Of a stretch of DNA of 44,663 bases, positions 11,301 to 23,600 are shown piece after piece. The position numbers were made by a program, and so were the translations under genes. This DNA comes from Saccoglossus kowalevskii (Eukaryota > Hemichordata > Enteropneusta > Harrimaniidae). Within the stretch, counting starts at the first letter, position 1. Each line of letters begins with the position of its first letter. The notes under the pieces were generated by a model that had not been told where the DNA came from, searched no databases, and was given only the letters and a program-made list of their open reading frames with translations. The stretch spans positions 267,309 through 311,971 of the forward strand of contig NW_003131855.1 of NCBI RefSeq assembly GCF_000003605.2, in the 5' to 3' direction.

Positions 11301-14300
11301 GGGTTCTTCCTACCAGGGTGTGGAGTTTTTAATAATTTAAAAGTTAAAATGGAGCATTTTATGGCTTCCTTAGAGCCAAAATTACTATCAGACAGGACAC
11401 AGTTGAAGACTGGCCACATGCGAGTCCTGGTTAATCAGAATTTTAAAGGGGCACATGGCCATGGCACAAGGGCGCTTCTCCCCTGTTCTCTCGTTTAAAC
11501 AAATCGCGGGGGTTGAAACATAAATATAACTAATTAGTAGTAGTCTTGACTAAAACTAGAAAGCATAGTTCAGTAAACACTAAACCACTTTGAATTTCTG
11601 TTTGCTTCATGGACCTGGTTCTTACAAGTGTCAAGAGTTTGTATCAGATATGGGTGCCACAAGGTTTGCTCACCCTTTTTGAAATGCCTGACATCACTGC
11701 ATGTGTATACCATGGAGGCCATACATATTTCATTTACTCATTTGACTATGTATTGTGTGTGTAGTGTTTTTGCAGACTATTTGTCAGCCATTTTTGTGTG
11801 TTCTTGAATTTTTGTGATGTTCCTGAACAACATCTTAATTTGTGTGATGAAAATGATTTGACATATAATAAAATATACATATTTTGTGTATTAACAGAGG
11901 ACCTAAGTGGGACACTGAAATCACAGGACTCCCTGGATGTACAGTAGAGAGCTTATTGATAGAACTTTATTACAAGGTGAGAATAATAACCTATTATGAA
12001 CTTGTGCATGTACATTTGTCATCTCCACATGCAAGATGTATGGGGTATATTGCAAATTGCATCACTATTACCTTGAATACTTAAAAAGATCTTGGATGTG
12101 TTGGGTTTATGTTTTGACAAGTAATGGTGTGATTTTGTGTGCTGTATGCTTTCTTTACATATGCCTTGTTTTGCAGCATTATTTTTACATCATCGTTGTT
12201 TGTCATGCTTTTTCATTTCTCATGACTCATTGGTTGATTGGCAAGTAATGAAGGAGGCTAGTATTAGGACTGTATAGGGATTAATTCATTGCTGAATATA
12301 CGTTCTAAGTCCCGTTTTCACATTGGCGGTGACAAATCTTACACAACGTATCAATGCAGTGGGCCTGAAAACATAAATTGAAATGCAAATTAGGCAGCAA
12401 TGGGCGCAGAATGATATAAAATGATTTATGCTCTGGGTTTTATGTTCACTTATTTTGCTGAGAACTAAATGCACTAAAATAAAACTAAGTTACCGATAAC
12501 AATAGAATTGTATTGTTTCATTCGCAAATTGGTGAATATCTCTGCACCCTCAATTCCATGAAAATTAAACTCTTCTACAACATGTACTGTACCATGAAAA
12601 CATTTTAGCAGATTTTCGTAATTTATTGGCTTCATACTGATCACAGAATTGTGCTGTTTTTTCTTTTCCAAAATTTTGCATGATTTTTCTTCTTGAAACA
12701 ATGGTTCGAAACTAATCTATGCTTTAATTAATGAAAACAAAATCGTTGAAGTGACTGTGTGGTGTTATGAACATTGAAAAAATCAAAATATCTTTACCGG
12801 TACTACCATAGACTGACACACAAAAATTAGTTATTCAGTCATGATTTGATATACAAAAAATGTTGTTTCTTTGATTATCGTGAAGTGTTTTAGAACACAT
12901 GAGCGATTCCATATCTGCCATGTTTTTTTATCATGCATTGACCAACCATAATGTCCTTTGACCTGCGACATATGTAGGTCATAAATGCCATTAACTTATC
13001 AGAATTCAGTGTGGTATTTCCAACAGTTGCTGAATATTTGCAAACAGATAATGTATTGCAGAAGTAAAATTCATTAATAACAAAGTTACAGTTTGATCCA
13101 TTGGCATTGACTTTGCTCAACAACTTTTTTAAAGAACGATTAGCATTTTTTTTCAAGAGAAAATAACAGATGAGATGTATTTTACCCATTCACACAATGA
13201 ATCTGCAAGTCTTTTTTTGTCGTGATAAAACTTGGTCATGATTGTGATTTTGATTGTCCGTCGTCCGTGTCCATGTTTTATTTTTTCGACTTCTTGAAAA
13301 CTACCAGCCTGAATTCTTTGATACTTGTTGTATATGTATCTTGGGTAGACCTCTCTTAGATTTGTTCAATTCTCTAATTTTGGTGAATATTTTTGTAATT
13401 TTTGGTAAAAAGTGATATACAGTGTCCTGGAAATGGTCAACTAGGACTTTTTTTTTCTTTCATATTTTTTTAATTTTACAAATTAGAAAACTGATCAGTT
13501 ATTTTGATTATGAAATCAGTAACTGTTGTAAAGAATGCAATGCAGTTTATAAATCAAATTAATTATAAAATGTTGCAAAATATGAACATGAACAATTGCC
13601 TGTCAAGTCATTTCTTCAAAACTTCTCAAGCATGCCTTTTACAATAGTAAAATTTATTGATTTCTAACAGACATTGTAGGCCATTAAATTATCTCTATTC
13701 AAATATTTGCAAGGGCGCTGACAAGGATGCATTTCTTCGATCTTATCTTAAGGACCTCAATGAATAATTCGCTGCTACAATTATTTGTGTTTTCCTTCAC
13801 GTACAAATATCTGACACCGTAGTAAAGTACATATTTTAGTCTGAAAAGATTGATTTAAATAGATATATATTAAGTTTCATAAATTATTCAGTCTATATTG
13901 CATTGTATTCTATATTGTATTATTGCATTTCATTCATCAATGTAAATATTAATAGTTGTTTTTGTGGTGTTGATCTCAGGCGGCTCGTGATAGCAATGAA
14001 GTTAAGGTAACTGTTCATTTTTGGTGTGTTTCTTCGGTTTTTACCCCAGTAGTAACATAACTTCTTATAGTTCACCTACTCAAATTGACTCGCTGCTTGC
14101 CGTGCTGCCTACTGTGTTTGCACACGATTGTAATGTGCTATTGTTGTTGCTTTAGTGCATGACGATTTGATTGATGTGTGAATTCAGTTAGATTAATCTG
14201 GCTTCTAAAAAAATCATAATACTGAAGACACTGTGGTTTGCAGCATGTTTCCAATATGTTAAACACAGCAGTCTACTTCCAGTGACTTTCTGCTCTCCAG

Positions 14301-17300
14301 TAAAATAGCTTCTTTCATAGTTGTTAAATTCAGATTCATGTATGTGTACATTTCAACAGTATGATTGTTCTCCAGCAGTTGTATTATTTTTGACCCAAAA
14401 AAAAAATATTTTCTATGCACTGCATGCATTAGATTCATGCTCTTTTGGGTTGAGTAGATATTCATTGAATTCATCATTCAATTTATTTCTTAGTGTTCAC
14501 ATTGACAGGACTAAAAAAAACAAATCAGTGTGTGTGTTTTTTTTTTGGGGGGGGGGAGGGTAATACAACTGTCTGGTGATTCTGTGCAGTGAATTTCATT
14601 GTTTAGGAGAAAAATGGTATTGCCACTCATTTTGTTAAAATAATGTCTTTAATGCTGTTTTTTTAACCAAAATAACTATTTAACGTGTCTTTTTTTATGT
14701 TGGGGTTTGTTTTATTTTTATTTTACTAACCTAATACTATTCATAGTTGACAAGTCATATGATGACATACTGTGATACAAGTATAAAAAGGCATATCACG
14801 CTTTTTTGGATTTTACCAATAAATACATAGTTGTGTTATAACTATGAGAAACCTGATTTCAATTTCATTTTGGATTGACAATTGTGGTTTCTAAGAATAT
14901 CATGAATTATAGAATTAAATGCTATTTATAAATATTAATATAAATATAACTATATAAATATTTCTAGCTTCCTATCAGTTTGTCTTGGAATATTGCAATA
15001 TACCTTTTGAAAATTTGTAGTGGTGTTTGTTATGACTTAAGCACTTTCAAGCCTTCAAGTTGACGACCATAGACTATTTTCACCAAGGGTGATAAAATCG
15101 AGTTTTTTGTTTGTTTTACCCATGAAACTTGTGTGTTTGGTGAGAATGATAATTTTAATGGTAATTGTACATATGGCTGAATATCGTGAGACAATTTCAT
15201 CCATATTCAAATGACAACTGTTGACTAGCCCTGTTCTGAATCACATTGAAAATGATGCTCGTAAACGGCAGTTTTTTTTTCTGGGAACTGTATCTCTGTG
15301 AAAACACTTTTCAACAATAAGATTTCAAGAGATTACGTGAATATTACTAAAATGCAAGTTCACTTGAACACAATTATGTGATCATAGGCATACAATTAAA
15401 TTTCTAATTCAAACAAGTATGGTGGTACTATTCATTTGCAATTTACAAATCGTTGAATGCAAAGTCATAACAAACATTGCTAAGAATCTTCCAAGATGTT
15501 TTGCAATGTTTCAAGGGAAATTGATAGGGAGATAGCAGTTTTCACAATCAAGTTATTTTGCTGCCTGCTGTAACCATTGGCAACCATACCACTGTGTGCC
15601 TGCCATAATGTATGGAATAATACAAATGTACAGCAACGTGTTTAAAGAATATGCTTGAATGCTGTTAGAAGTCTCATCCCACAATGAAGCCGCACATACA
15701 TGAACTTTGATTAATTGAAAACCAAAAATCACTATCTCTAATTTAATATTATTGTAACATTAAAGATAATTTAAATTTTACTGTTTATATGACATTGTCA
15801 ATTTATACTAAACTGTGTGTGATATGATCAGTAGAAAAAAGATAAATGCACTTAGTATTCAGTATTTGTGTCAATGTAACGTATCATCGTGACATGTAAA
15901 GTTGATTGTCTATTGTTCTAGCTGTATATATCATTTCTTTCGGTTCATATTACCATGCTTCATTTATGTCAATACACTGCCTGCTGTTGGACATTGCTGT
16001 TGACAAGATTTAAACATGTAAACATTGGTCCAAAATTATCATTTAAGTCAGAGTAATGTGGAAATTTGAAAATAATCTGGTGTAAAAATCTTCAAAACAG
16101 TTGATCTAAATTGTGTCCAATATTTCAGTTTAATTCCCTTAGAAATAGGTAACAAATCTGCTCTTTAATAGTGAATAAAAAGTGGTTACATGATCAATTT
16201 TATCTTTGATTAGATTAAATAAAACGTTATCTTTCTAGGCTGGTCACATGAAACACTGGTCCATTGTGCGCCATACAGCAGGAATGCTGGGTAAAAGAGT
16301 TGAAGATTTAGCACAGGCAGCTACTGATCTCATTGTTAGACAGAAACAACTGACTGTAGGAATGCCACCAGAACCAAGAGAGAAAGTTATAACTGCTCCT
16401 CTGCCACCTGATGAACTCAAGAAAATCATCTACACTGCATGTGGTGAAGATAGCAGTACAGCAGTACTCACACAGGTAAATTTAATAATACACTGTATGC
16501 GGTGGAGATAGCAGTACAGCAGTACTCACACAGGTAAATTTAATAATACACTGCATGCGGTGGAGATAGCAGTGCTCGCACAGGTATTAATTAAGTGTGA
16601 TAATACAGCTAAGTTTAATAGTATACTGCATTATTCCTTAGGGACCCCTCACCCATAAGTTTAATCCCAAACCTGTTTCTCCAGTGCGACTACCTTATGT
16701 CAATTTGTATATGTTCTTCTTCAGGACATGTATAGTTATTTGTATGGTCGTGTACAATCACATGGGGGGGGGGGCCCTTCAGGGACTCTTTGCGCTGGGC
16801 TTGAACTTCAAAGAGGCATAAAATGCAATTGCCCTGATTCCAGTGAAGTTTATTTTTGTGCCTTTCATGAAATATAGATTTGCCTCATACTATCATATAC
16901 ACCAACTTGAAGATAATTGCATCAAAATCTGTGCACTCTGCAAACAAGCAAGTTTGTATATTTTATACAGTGAAGATATCAGTTGTGCTCACACTGGTAT
17001 TAAAGTTGTATACTAGTACTGTGGAATACTTATTTTCGCCTGGATTTAATTTTCGCTTAAAGAATGATTCAATGAAAATAAAATCCAGTGAATATACCTT
17101 TTTTTCTATATTTTACATTCAACTCATCACGAATCAGTGAAAATAAATTCCATACTAAACACCCAAAAAGTCCATACAGAGAAAATTAATTCCAGCCAAA
17201 ATAAAGTATTTTTACCTTGCCATAAGATTATGACGTTGACACTTTATAGGTGGATTAATTTTTTTGTAGTCACAGTATTGTTCTCATTACATATTTTACT

Positions 17301-20300
17301 TTGTACCCATCACAGGAAATATTGTATTACCTAGCAGCTTTCATCAAGACTGAGCCAGCTCTGTTTAATGAAATGTTACGTCTACGAGTTGGTCTAATTA
17401 TACAAGTCATGTCAACAGAGCTTGCAAGGACTTTAGAATGTACAGGTCAGTCACTAGAATACTTTTAATACATTTATTATTTATTATTATTCTATTCATT
17501 GTGTTTACATAAGTTGATACTTGTATGGACCATTGTTTTATGAGCAGCTTCAGTTTAACAATTGATGCATGTTTTTTGTGAGTACATTTCACGCATCAGT
17601 CTTGTAGCAGCAGCCAAAACATGACCACTTGTGCTCGCTTCGCTCTCAAGGAGAACAGTTGCTTTTCTCCATATCCAGGTTGTAGATGTAGAACACTACA
17701 TCAGCATAATTGTGTACATCATACCTTTACCATGTGTTTATCCATTGACAGGTGAAGAAGCATATGAACATCTAATGAATCTCAGTCCGTATGAAATAAA
17801 ATGTTTGCTTCAACATATACTGAGTGGAAAAGAGTTTGGTGTTACAAGTGGTATGTATCCTCTATTTTTTTCATTGCCTCCTCAGCCATGTGGGATGTTT
17901 GATATTTCATGATTTTTGAGTGTTGATGAGAAGATGACTCTCTGGTGCTACCTGCATTGTGATTTTAATACAGGGTTATTGCAATAAATATATGAATCTT
18001 TTTACATTCATCTTCAATTCGCTAGCACCTGATGAGGGCCTGCGTCACTTTGATTCATCTGGTATGTCTTTCATTGGTGACTCATTGGTTTCTATCTCAC
18101 TGTTGGTGTCACACCTTTCATACTTTATTAATACGTGTAAATTAGTTTAGATAATGTAATCTGTCGTATCAAGTCTTGTGTATATATGTATATGTGGCAC
18201 TGCAGTGACTCAGAAAAGTGGTTGGCATTATTCAATCTAATTAAAGTCTTAAATTATTTCAGTTTTAACAATGAATAGGGAGTTGCGTTATATGCATAGA
18301 AAAGTTTTAGTTATTTCAATAAGGTATCCTCTGATCGATTGGCAAATTTCTTCAGATGACCTCTCCCAGGATACATTCTCTATTCCCAATGAATTGATTT
18401 AATGTTCAAAAACTGGGAAAAACTGAGCAGTGCCTTCAGATTTTAATCCAATTGTGCATTGCCATGGCAACACTTGTATGAACCATCCTGACTATGATGT
18501 TGTAGTTTTAAGGATCATATTCTGTAACTTGATATGTGCCTGTACGCCACGTATGAATTGACATGTGTACATTCAGGTCTTGGGCATAAAGCAAGCCATA
18601 ATTTCATCATACCACTGCCTGCTTTTTAGTCCCCGTTCGAGACTTATAATTCGGTCTCTGTCCGTCCGTGCGTCCATCCGTGCGTTCGTCCGGAGTCGTA
18701 TCTCAGAATCCCTTGGACCGATTCCGTTCATTCTTTGCATGTACCTAGTACTTTATGTGGGACATATGCACATGCAGTGGTTTAGCTATTCGATTCAAAA
18801 TGGCCGACTGGCAGCCATCTTGTTTTTTGAAAATGTTGTATTTTGGACATGCTTTGTCAGTTTTCATTCAAACTTGGTACATAGATTATACATGTTAGGA
18901 TACATGTCCATGACGATTTATTTCACAATTGGATGAAAGATGGTCGACTGGCAGCCATCTTGTTTTTTAAAATTGTTGTATTTTGGACATGCTTAGTCAG
19001 TTTTCATTCAAATTTAGTACATAGATCATATATTTTAGGATACAAGTCCCCGACTGTCCGTGAGTTCCTGAGTCTGTCCGTCCGTCCGTCCGTGAGTTCC
19101 TGAGTCTGTCCGTCCGTCTGTGCGTTCGTCCGTCTGTGCGTCAGTCCGTCTGTGCGTCAGTCTGTCTAGAGTCAGTCTGTCTAGAGTCATATTTCAGAAT
19201 CCTGTGGGCCGATTCCATTCATTCTTTGCATGTGCCTAGTACCTTATGTGGGACATATGCACATGCAGTGGTTTAGCGATTCGATTTAAAATGGACAACT
19301 GGCAGCTATCAGTTTTTTGAAAATGTTGTATTTTGGACATGCTTTCTCAGTTTTCATTCAAACTTGGTACATATATTATACATGTTAGGATACATGTCCA
19401 TGACGATTTATTTCGCAATTGGATCAAAGATGGTCAACTGGCAGGCATCTCGTTTTTGTTTTTTTTATGTGGTATCTTGGACGTGCTCTGTCAGTTTTCA
19501 TTCAAATTTGGCACATACATGTACTTTATACATGTTAGGATGCATGTCCATGACAATTTGTTTCACAATCTGGTCAAGGATGGCCGATTGACAGCCATCT
19601 GACTTTTTGGCCACAATTTATGTACCATTTTCATTCGTATTTAGCAGATACATCATACATATCAGTGTGTTTCATAATCAGATCAAAGATGGCCGAATAA
19701 CGGCTGTTTTTATTTTTGGCCATATTACTACTACACGGAACACGTGTTTTGATGTAAATAAACAATCTGTTGTATACGCCACTTGGAACTCAAGTTTCAA
19801 GGACACGCTCGCGGCAACCCCTCTGCTTTAATATGACGAGCACAAAGAGAACTGTCAAAAATTTTACGGGGATTGTGTCATTTTCAATGACTTGTTGACC
19901 AAATGATAGTGTATTTTATGAAATCCAAAGTCTGTCTTCACAGGCCATCGTCGAAGCAATATTAAAACTACTTTTTACCAATAGATAAAAGCAATTTTTT
20001 TACAAAATAATCCTCAATGAAACTGAGATATATTACATGTATAAATGCCCTGAAATTACATCTATCGCAAAACAATTCAATTGACAATCAGTTTGGCACT
20101 ACTTGTTTCTTGCAGGAATGAGTCCTGTGCGTTATTGTATTGTGTTTAAAATTGTTTCATTTCAAACTGCACATGGACACAGTGATTTCTCAAAATACAT
20201 ACTAATTATGTAACTTGTCATCAGTAAAAGTTATTGAAAACATTTTGGACTATTTTGAGCACCCTGTGCTTATTTGTTGATCAAAAAAATGACTCAAAAA

Positions 20301-20616
20301 ATCACTTTTATTTTTTTATTATTTTTTCAGCTCCTATAGAATCAATGCTAATAGAATCAGTCAATTTCGAACTACAATGTTGGTTATAGAAATGCATTTT
20401 TGGCACAGTTTTACTCATTTCAGCCAATCACACCCCATCACTGTCCACACGCTCGCCACAGTAATTTTATCACAATCACAATCATAGTTACAGAATATGC
20501 CTTATGAGGTATAACGTGTAATGAATATTACAGTTTTTATACTTCATAAATCTATTACTTTTTAACAGTAATTGATACTTCATGTAATGTATTATACATC
20601 TGTCATCATATCCTTT

Positions 20617-20647
<31 letters not shown>

Positions 20648-23600
20648 ATATTTATTTATGTCAGTATCCTAATATTGGGAAAGTAATAATCGCAAATAAG
20701 AACTGATGATGTGATATTTCCAAAATGGATCAAATGCTACTAAAACAAAGCCTATCTTGAAAAAATACTTTCTTCAATCAGTTTGGCTGATAATACTGTT
20801 ATCACAAAATATCCCCAAAATATACACACATATGTTGATACTCGTGTTGTACTGTCTGTGATTATACTTTGCAGAATCTGCGTAATAACCCCTGTATGAA
20901 ATTGTGATTTAATCTGTTTATCATGTATTCTTTCTTTTCGTTAGTTTGATTTTCCATAGAAAATCATCTGCATTTTAATCATGTTGGTTGTAATTTACAT
21001 TCTTTGGTATAATGTGTTAAATTGTTTCATTTGCAGTTCATCCTACAATTACAAATCACAGCCAGGCTAGGCAGTTATCAATCATAGGGTTACCTAAGGA
21101 AGAGATAACAGGCATTGCAAGAATCAAACATGAAGTCAAGGTACTGTGAATATCATAATGTTCCATCATTGAATATAACTAATTGTCATACTGTAGAATA
21201 CTTTATTTTCCTTGGAATTTAATTTTGCTGAAGCGATGAATCAGTGAAAAAAAATATAGTAAAATAATTAGATTTTTCTCTGTTTTACATTCAACTCGTA
21301 AAAATTCAGTCAAATAAATGCCATACAAACCAACCAAAATGTATTTTGAGCAAAAATTAATTTCGGCTAAAATAAAAGATATTACAGTACATAGCTTGAT
21401 TGGGGAGGTAGCTAACAATGTTGTCTTTTCAAGAAATTATAAAATAAAAGTCGGGAGTGAAGAAATTGATGTCACCATATAAATAAAAACTTTACATTTA
21501 TGTTTATGTTTGTAGATAATGTAATTCCTATAGAAATAGAGATAATTTATGCCCAGTGGATTGTCAACTTGTACATATAGCATCATCTATTGGTATTAAG
21601 TACTATAGAAAGTAGTCTGTGTATGGCAATTGATTTCATGACATACATGGTGTGATGCTTCTGCCCAAATGTATATTACTTTTTGGTATACCAGTATATG
21701 GATAGCAAAAGGAAAAAAAATGACAATCGTGTAAACTCATCTATATATATACTGGTATAATTAAAGGCGTATACCTTTATTTGGCATGGTTTAACTTTTA
21801 ATATGTGAACATCATTTATTGTAGACACTGCTGAATGGCATTGAGATTTGTTTATTTGTTTAACCTTTCCACCACCACTTTCTAGTCCAAATTTGTCTGT
21901 ACTTTGTTCTTATATTCTTTCATTCTGGGAATGAACCCTAATTTTGGAGCCAACAGACAGTATTTACTAAAAAAAAATGGCTATTTTTGTTCCAATCTTG
22001 TGAAGTGCAGACTATAAAAAAGACTATATTGTGAACTTGTGATAAAAAAAAAGGTATTAAACTAATAGTAAAAAGCCTAGTCGTAACGCTGCATCATGTT
22101 TGATATTTGGCTCATAGTAGTATATGTATATGTAATGCCTGTAAAATGAACTGTTTACATACGCTGTGTGAAAACCACAGCGTCTCTGATAAAAATTATG
22201 TTTTCATTGTGTCCATTTTCAATATTGTTCGTAAGTGCTGTAATCGTGTATGTTTTTGTGAGCAGCCAGTGAGAACGAGTGATAATAAACGTTTACAAAT
22301 TCTATCTTTCTCATTCCTATGTCAATAGACACGTAGGTGTAGTGTGATCCAGCCAATGTCACCACCCGGTACCAGCATTGAAAAACTTGAAGAAGTCTTG
22401 CCATCAGAAAAACAGGGTCAGTGGTTACGTAGGAGACGTCTTGATGGAGCATTGAACAGGGTGCCAGTAGGGTTCTATGAAAAATTATGGAAAGTACTTG
22501 AGAAGGTAATAATAATGTAGTATAGGGGTATTTTAAACTATTGACCCTTGCTTGTATGATAACCAATGGAATCAATACAGAAATTTGTCAAAGATACAAA
22601 CATAGAGTAAGTGAACTAATTCTACTCAGCTGACTACTTTTTTGTACGGTAACATTACGTGTATAGTCAAATAAAGAGTAACAATCCTCATAACATTGTG
22701 GATTGGCGGGTCCATTATTTGTGAAATACACTGTAGAGCGACTGTGGCACTTGCATTTCCACTTTGACACCACAGCTCCCATGCATATCCTTAGCATCCA
22801 CAACACACATGTTTATGTAGTTATGAGACCCTTGGGGAAAACAGCATGACAACAACAAAAATAACACTTTATACTTCAGTGTCTCTCAAAAAAAAAAGCC
22901 ACAAAAAACTGCATGTAAAATATAAATATAAATCTGAACAGACAAAATCGCATATTTTGGCATACAGCTCTGATGGTGTGCTATTTTTAATGTCAACATG
23001 ATATACCTATAAACTTGAATATGGTTACAGGTGGTTTGTCTTCCATTTCAGTGTCAAGGACTGTCCATTGAGGGCCACATGCTGTGGCAGGGAATGACAA
23101 GTGAAATGACTGCAGGGGAATTCAAGTTTGCCCTGAGTGTGGAGACTGTGTTAAATCGTGTACCACAACCTGAATATCGACAACTCCTTGTAGAAGCATT
23201 GATGGTGATGTCATTGATTGTAGAGAATGATTACGCTACAAATCTTGGTGGTATTATTGCAGTTGATAAACTAGTGTACGAGGCAAATGAGATATTTCTC
23301 AAACAACAGGTAAGTAAGGAAATAGACATATTTAGGGTTTACTATGCATATAATGGTGTTGATTTTGTAGGCAAAGGTGGAGGGTCACTATAATTTTGGG
23401 TTCCCATAAATGAACAATTGTGTGCAGTGATGTTTACTCAGTGTTCTCACCAGGCTGTGCCCTTTCGCCATTTGCGCAATATTTCAAAATTTGGCGCAAA
23501 ATTTCAATTAAATTGGGCCACATTTGGCGCAGAAAAAAAATTGCGTCCAAACGGCTTTCCATTTTGACTATATAGTGGCGCTATCAACGTAGTAATTCAT

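Larger units (their letters stand above)
17851..21036 (+). other. PHKA intron with microexon and nested repeats
   Basis: It holds the microexon candidate at 18026-18061, the nested repeat block at about 18630-19850 and a TA microsatellite at 20617-20650. The rest, 19851-20616 and 20651-21030, has no recognised features. Confidence 0.7.

Noticed and set aside
18565-19831. Overlapping hydrophobic reading frames with repeated FHSNL...MLGYMSMTI modules
   Set aside because: They follow the nested DNA repeat, in several frames, with no splice or start logic.
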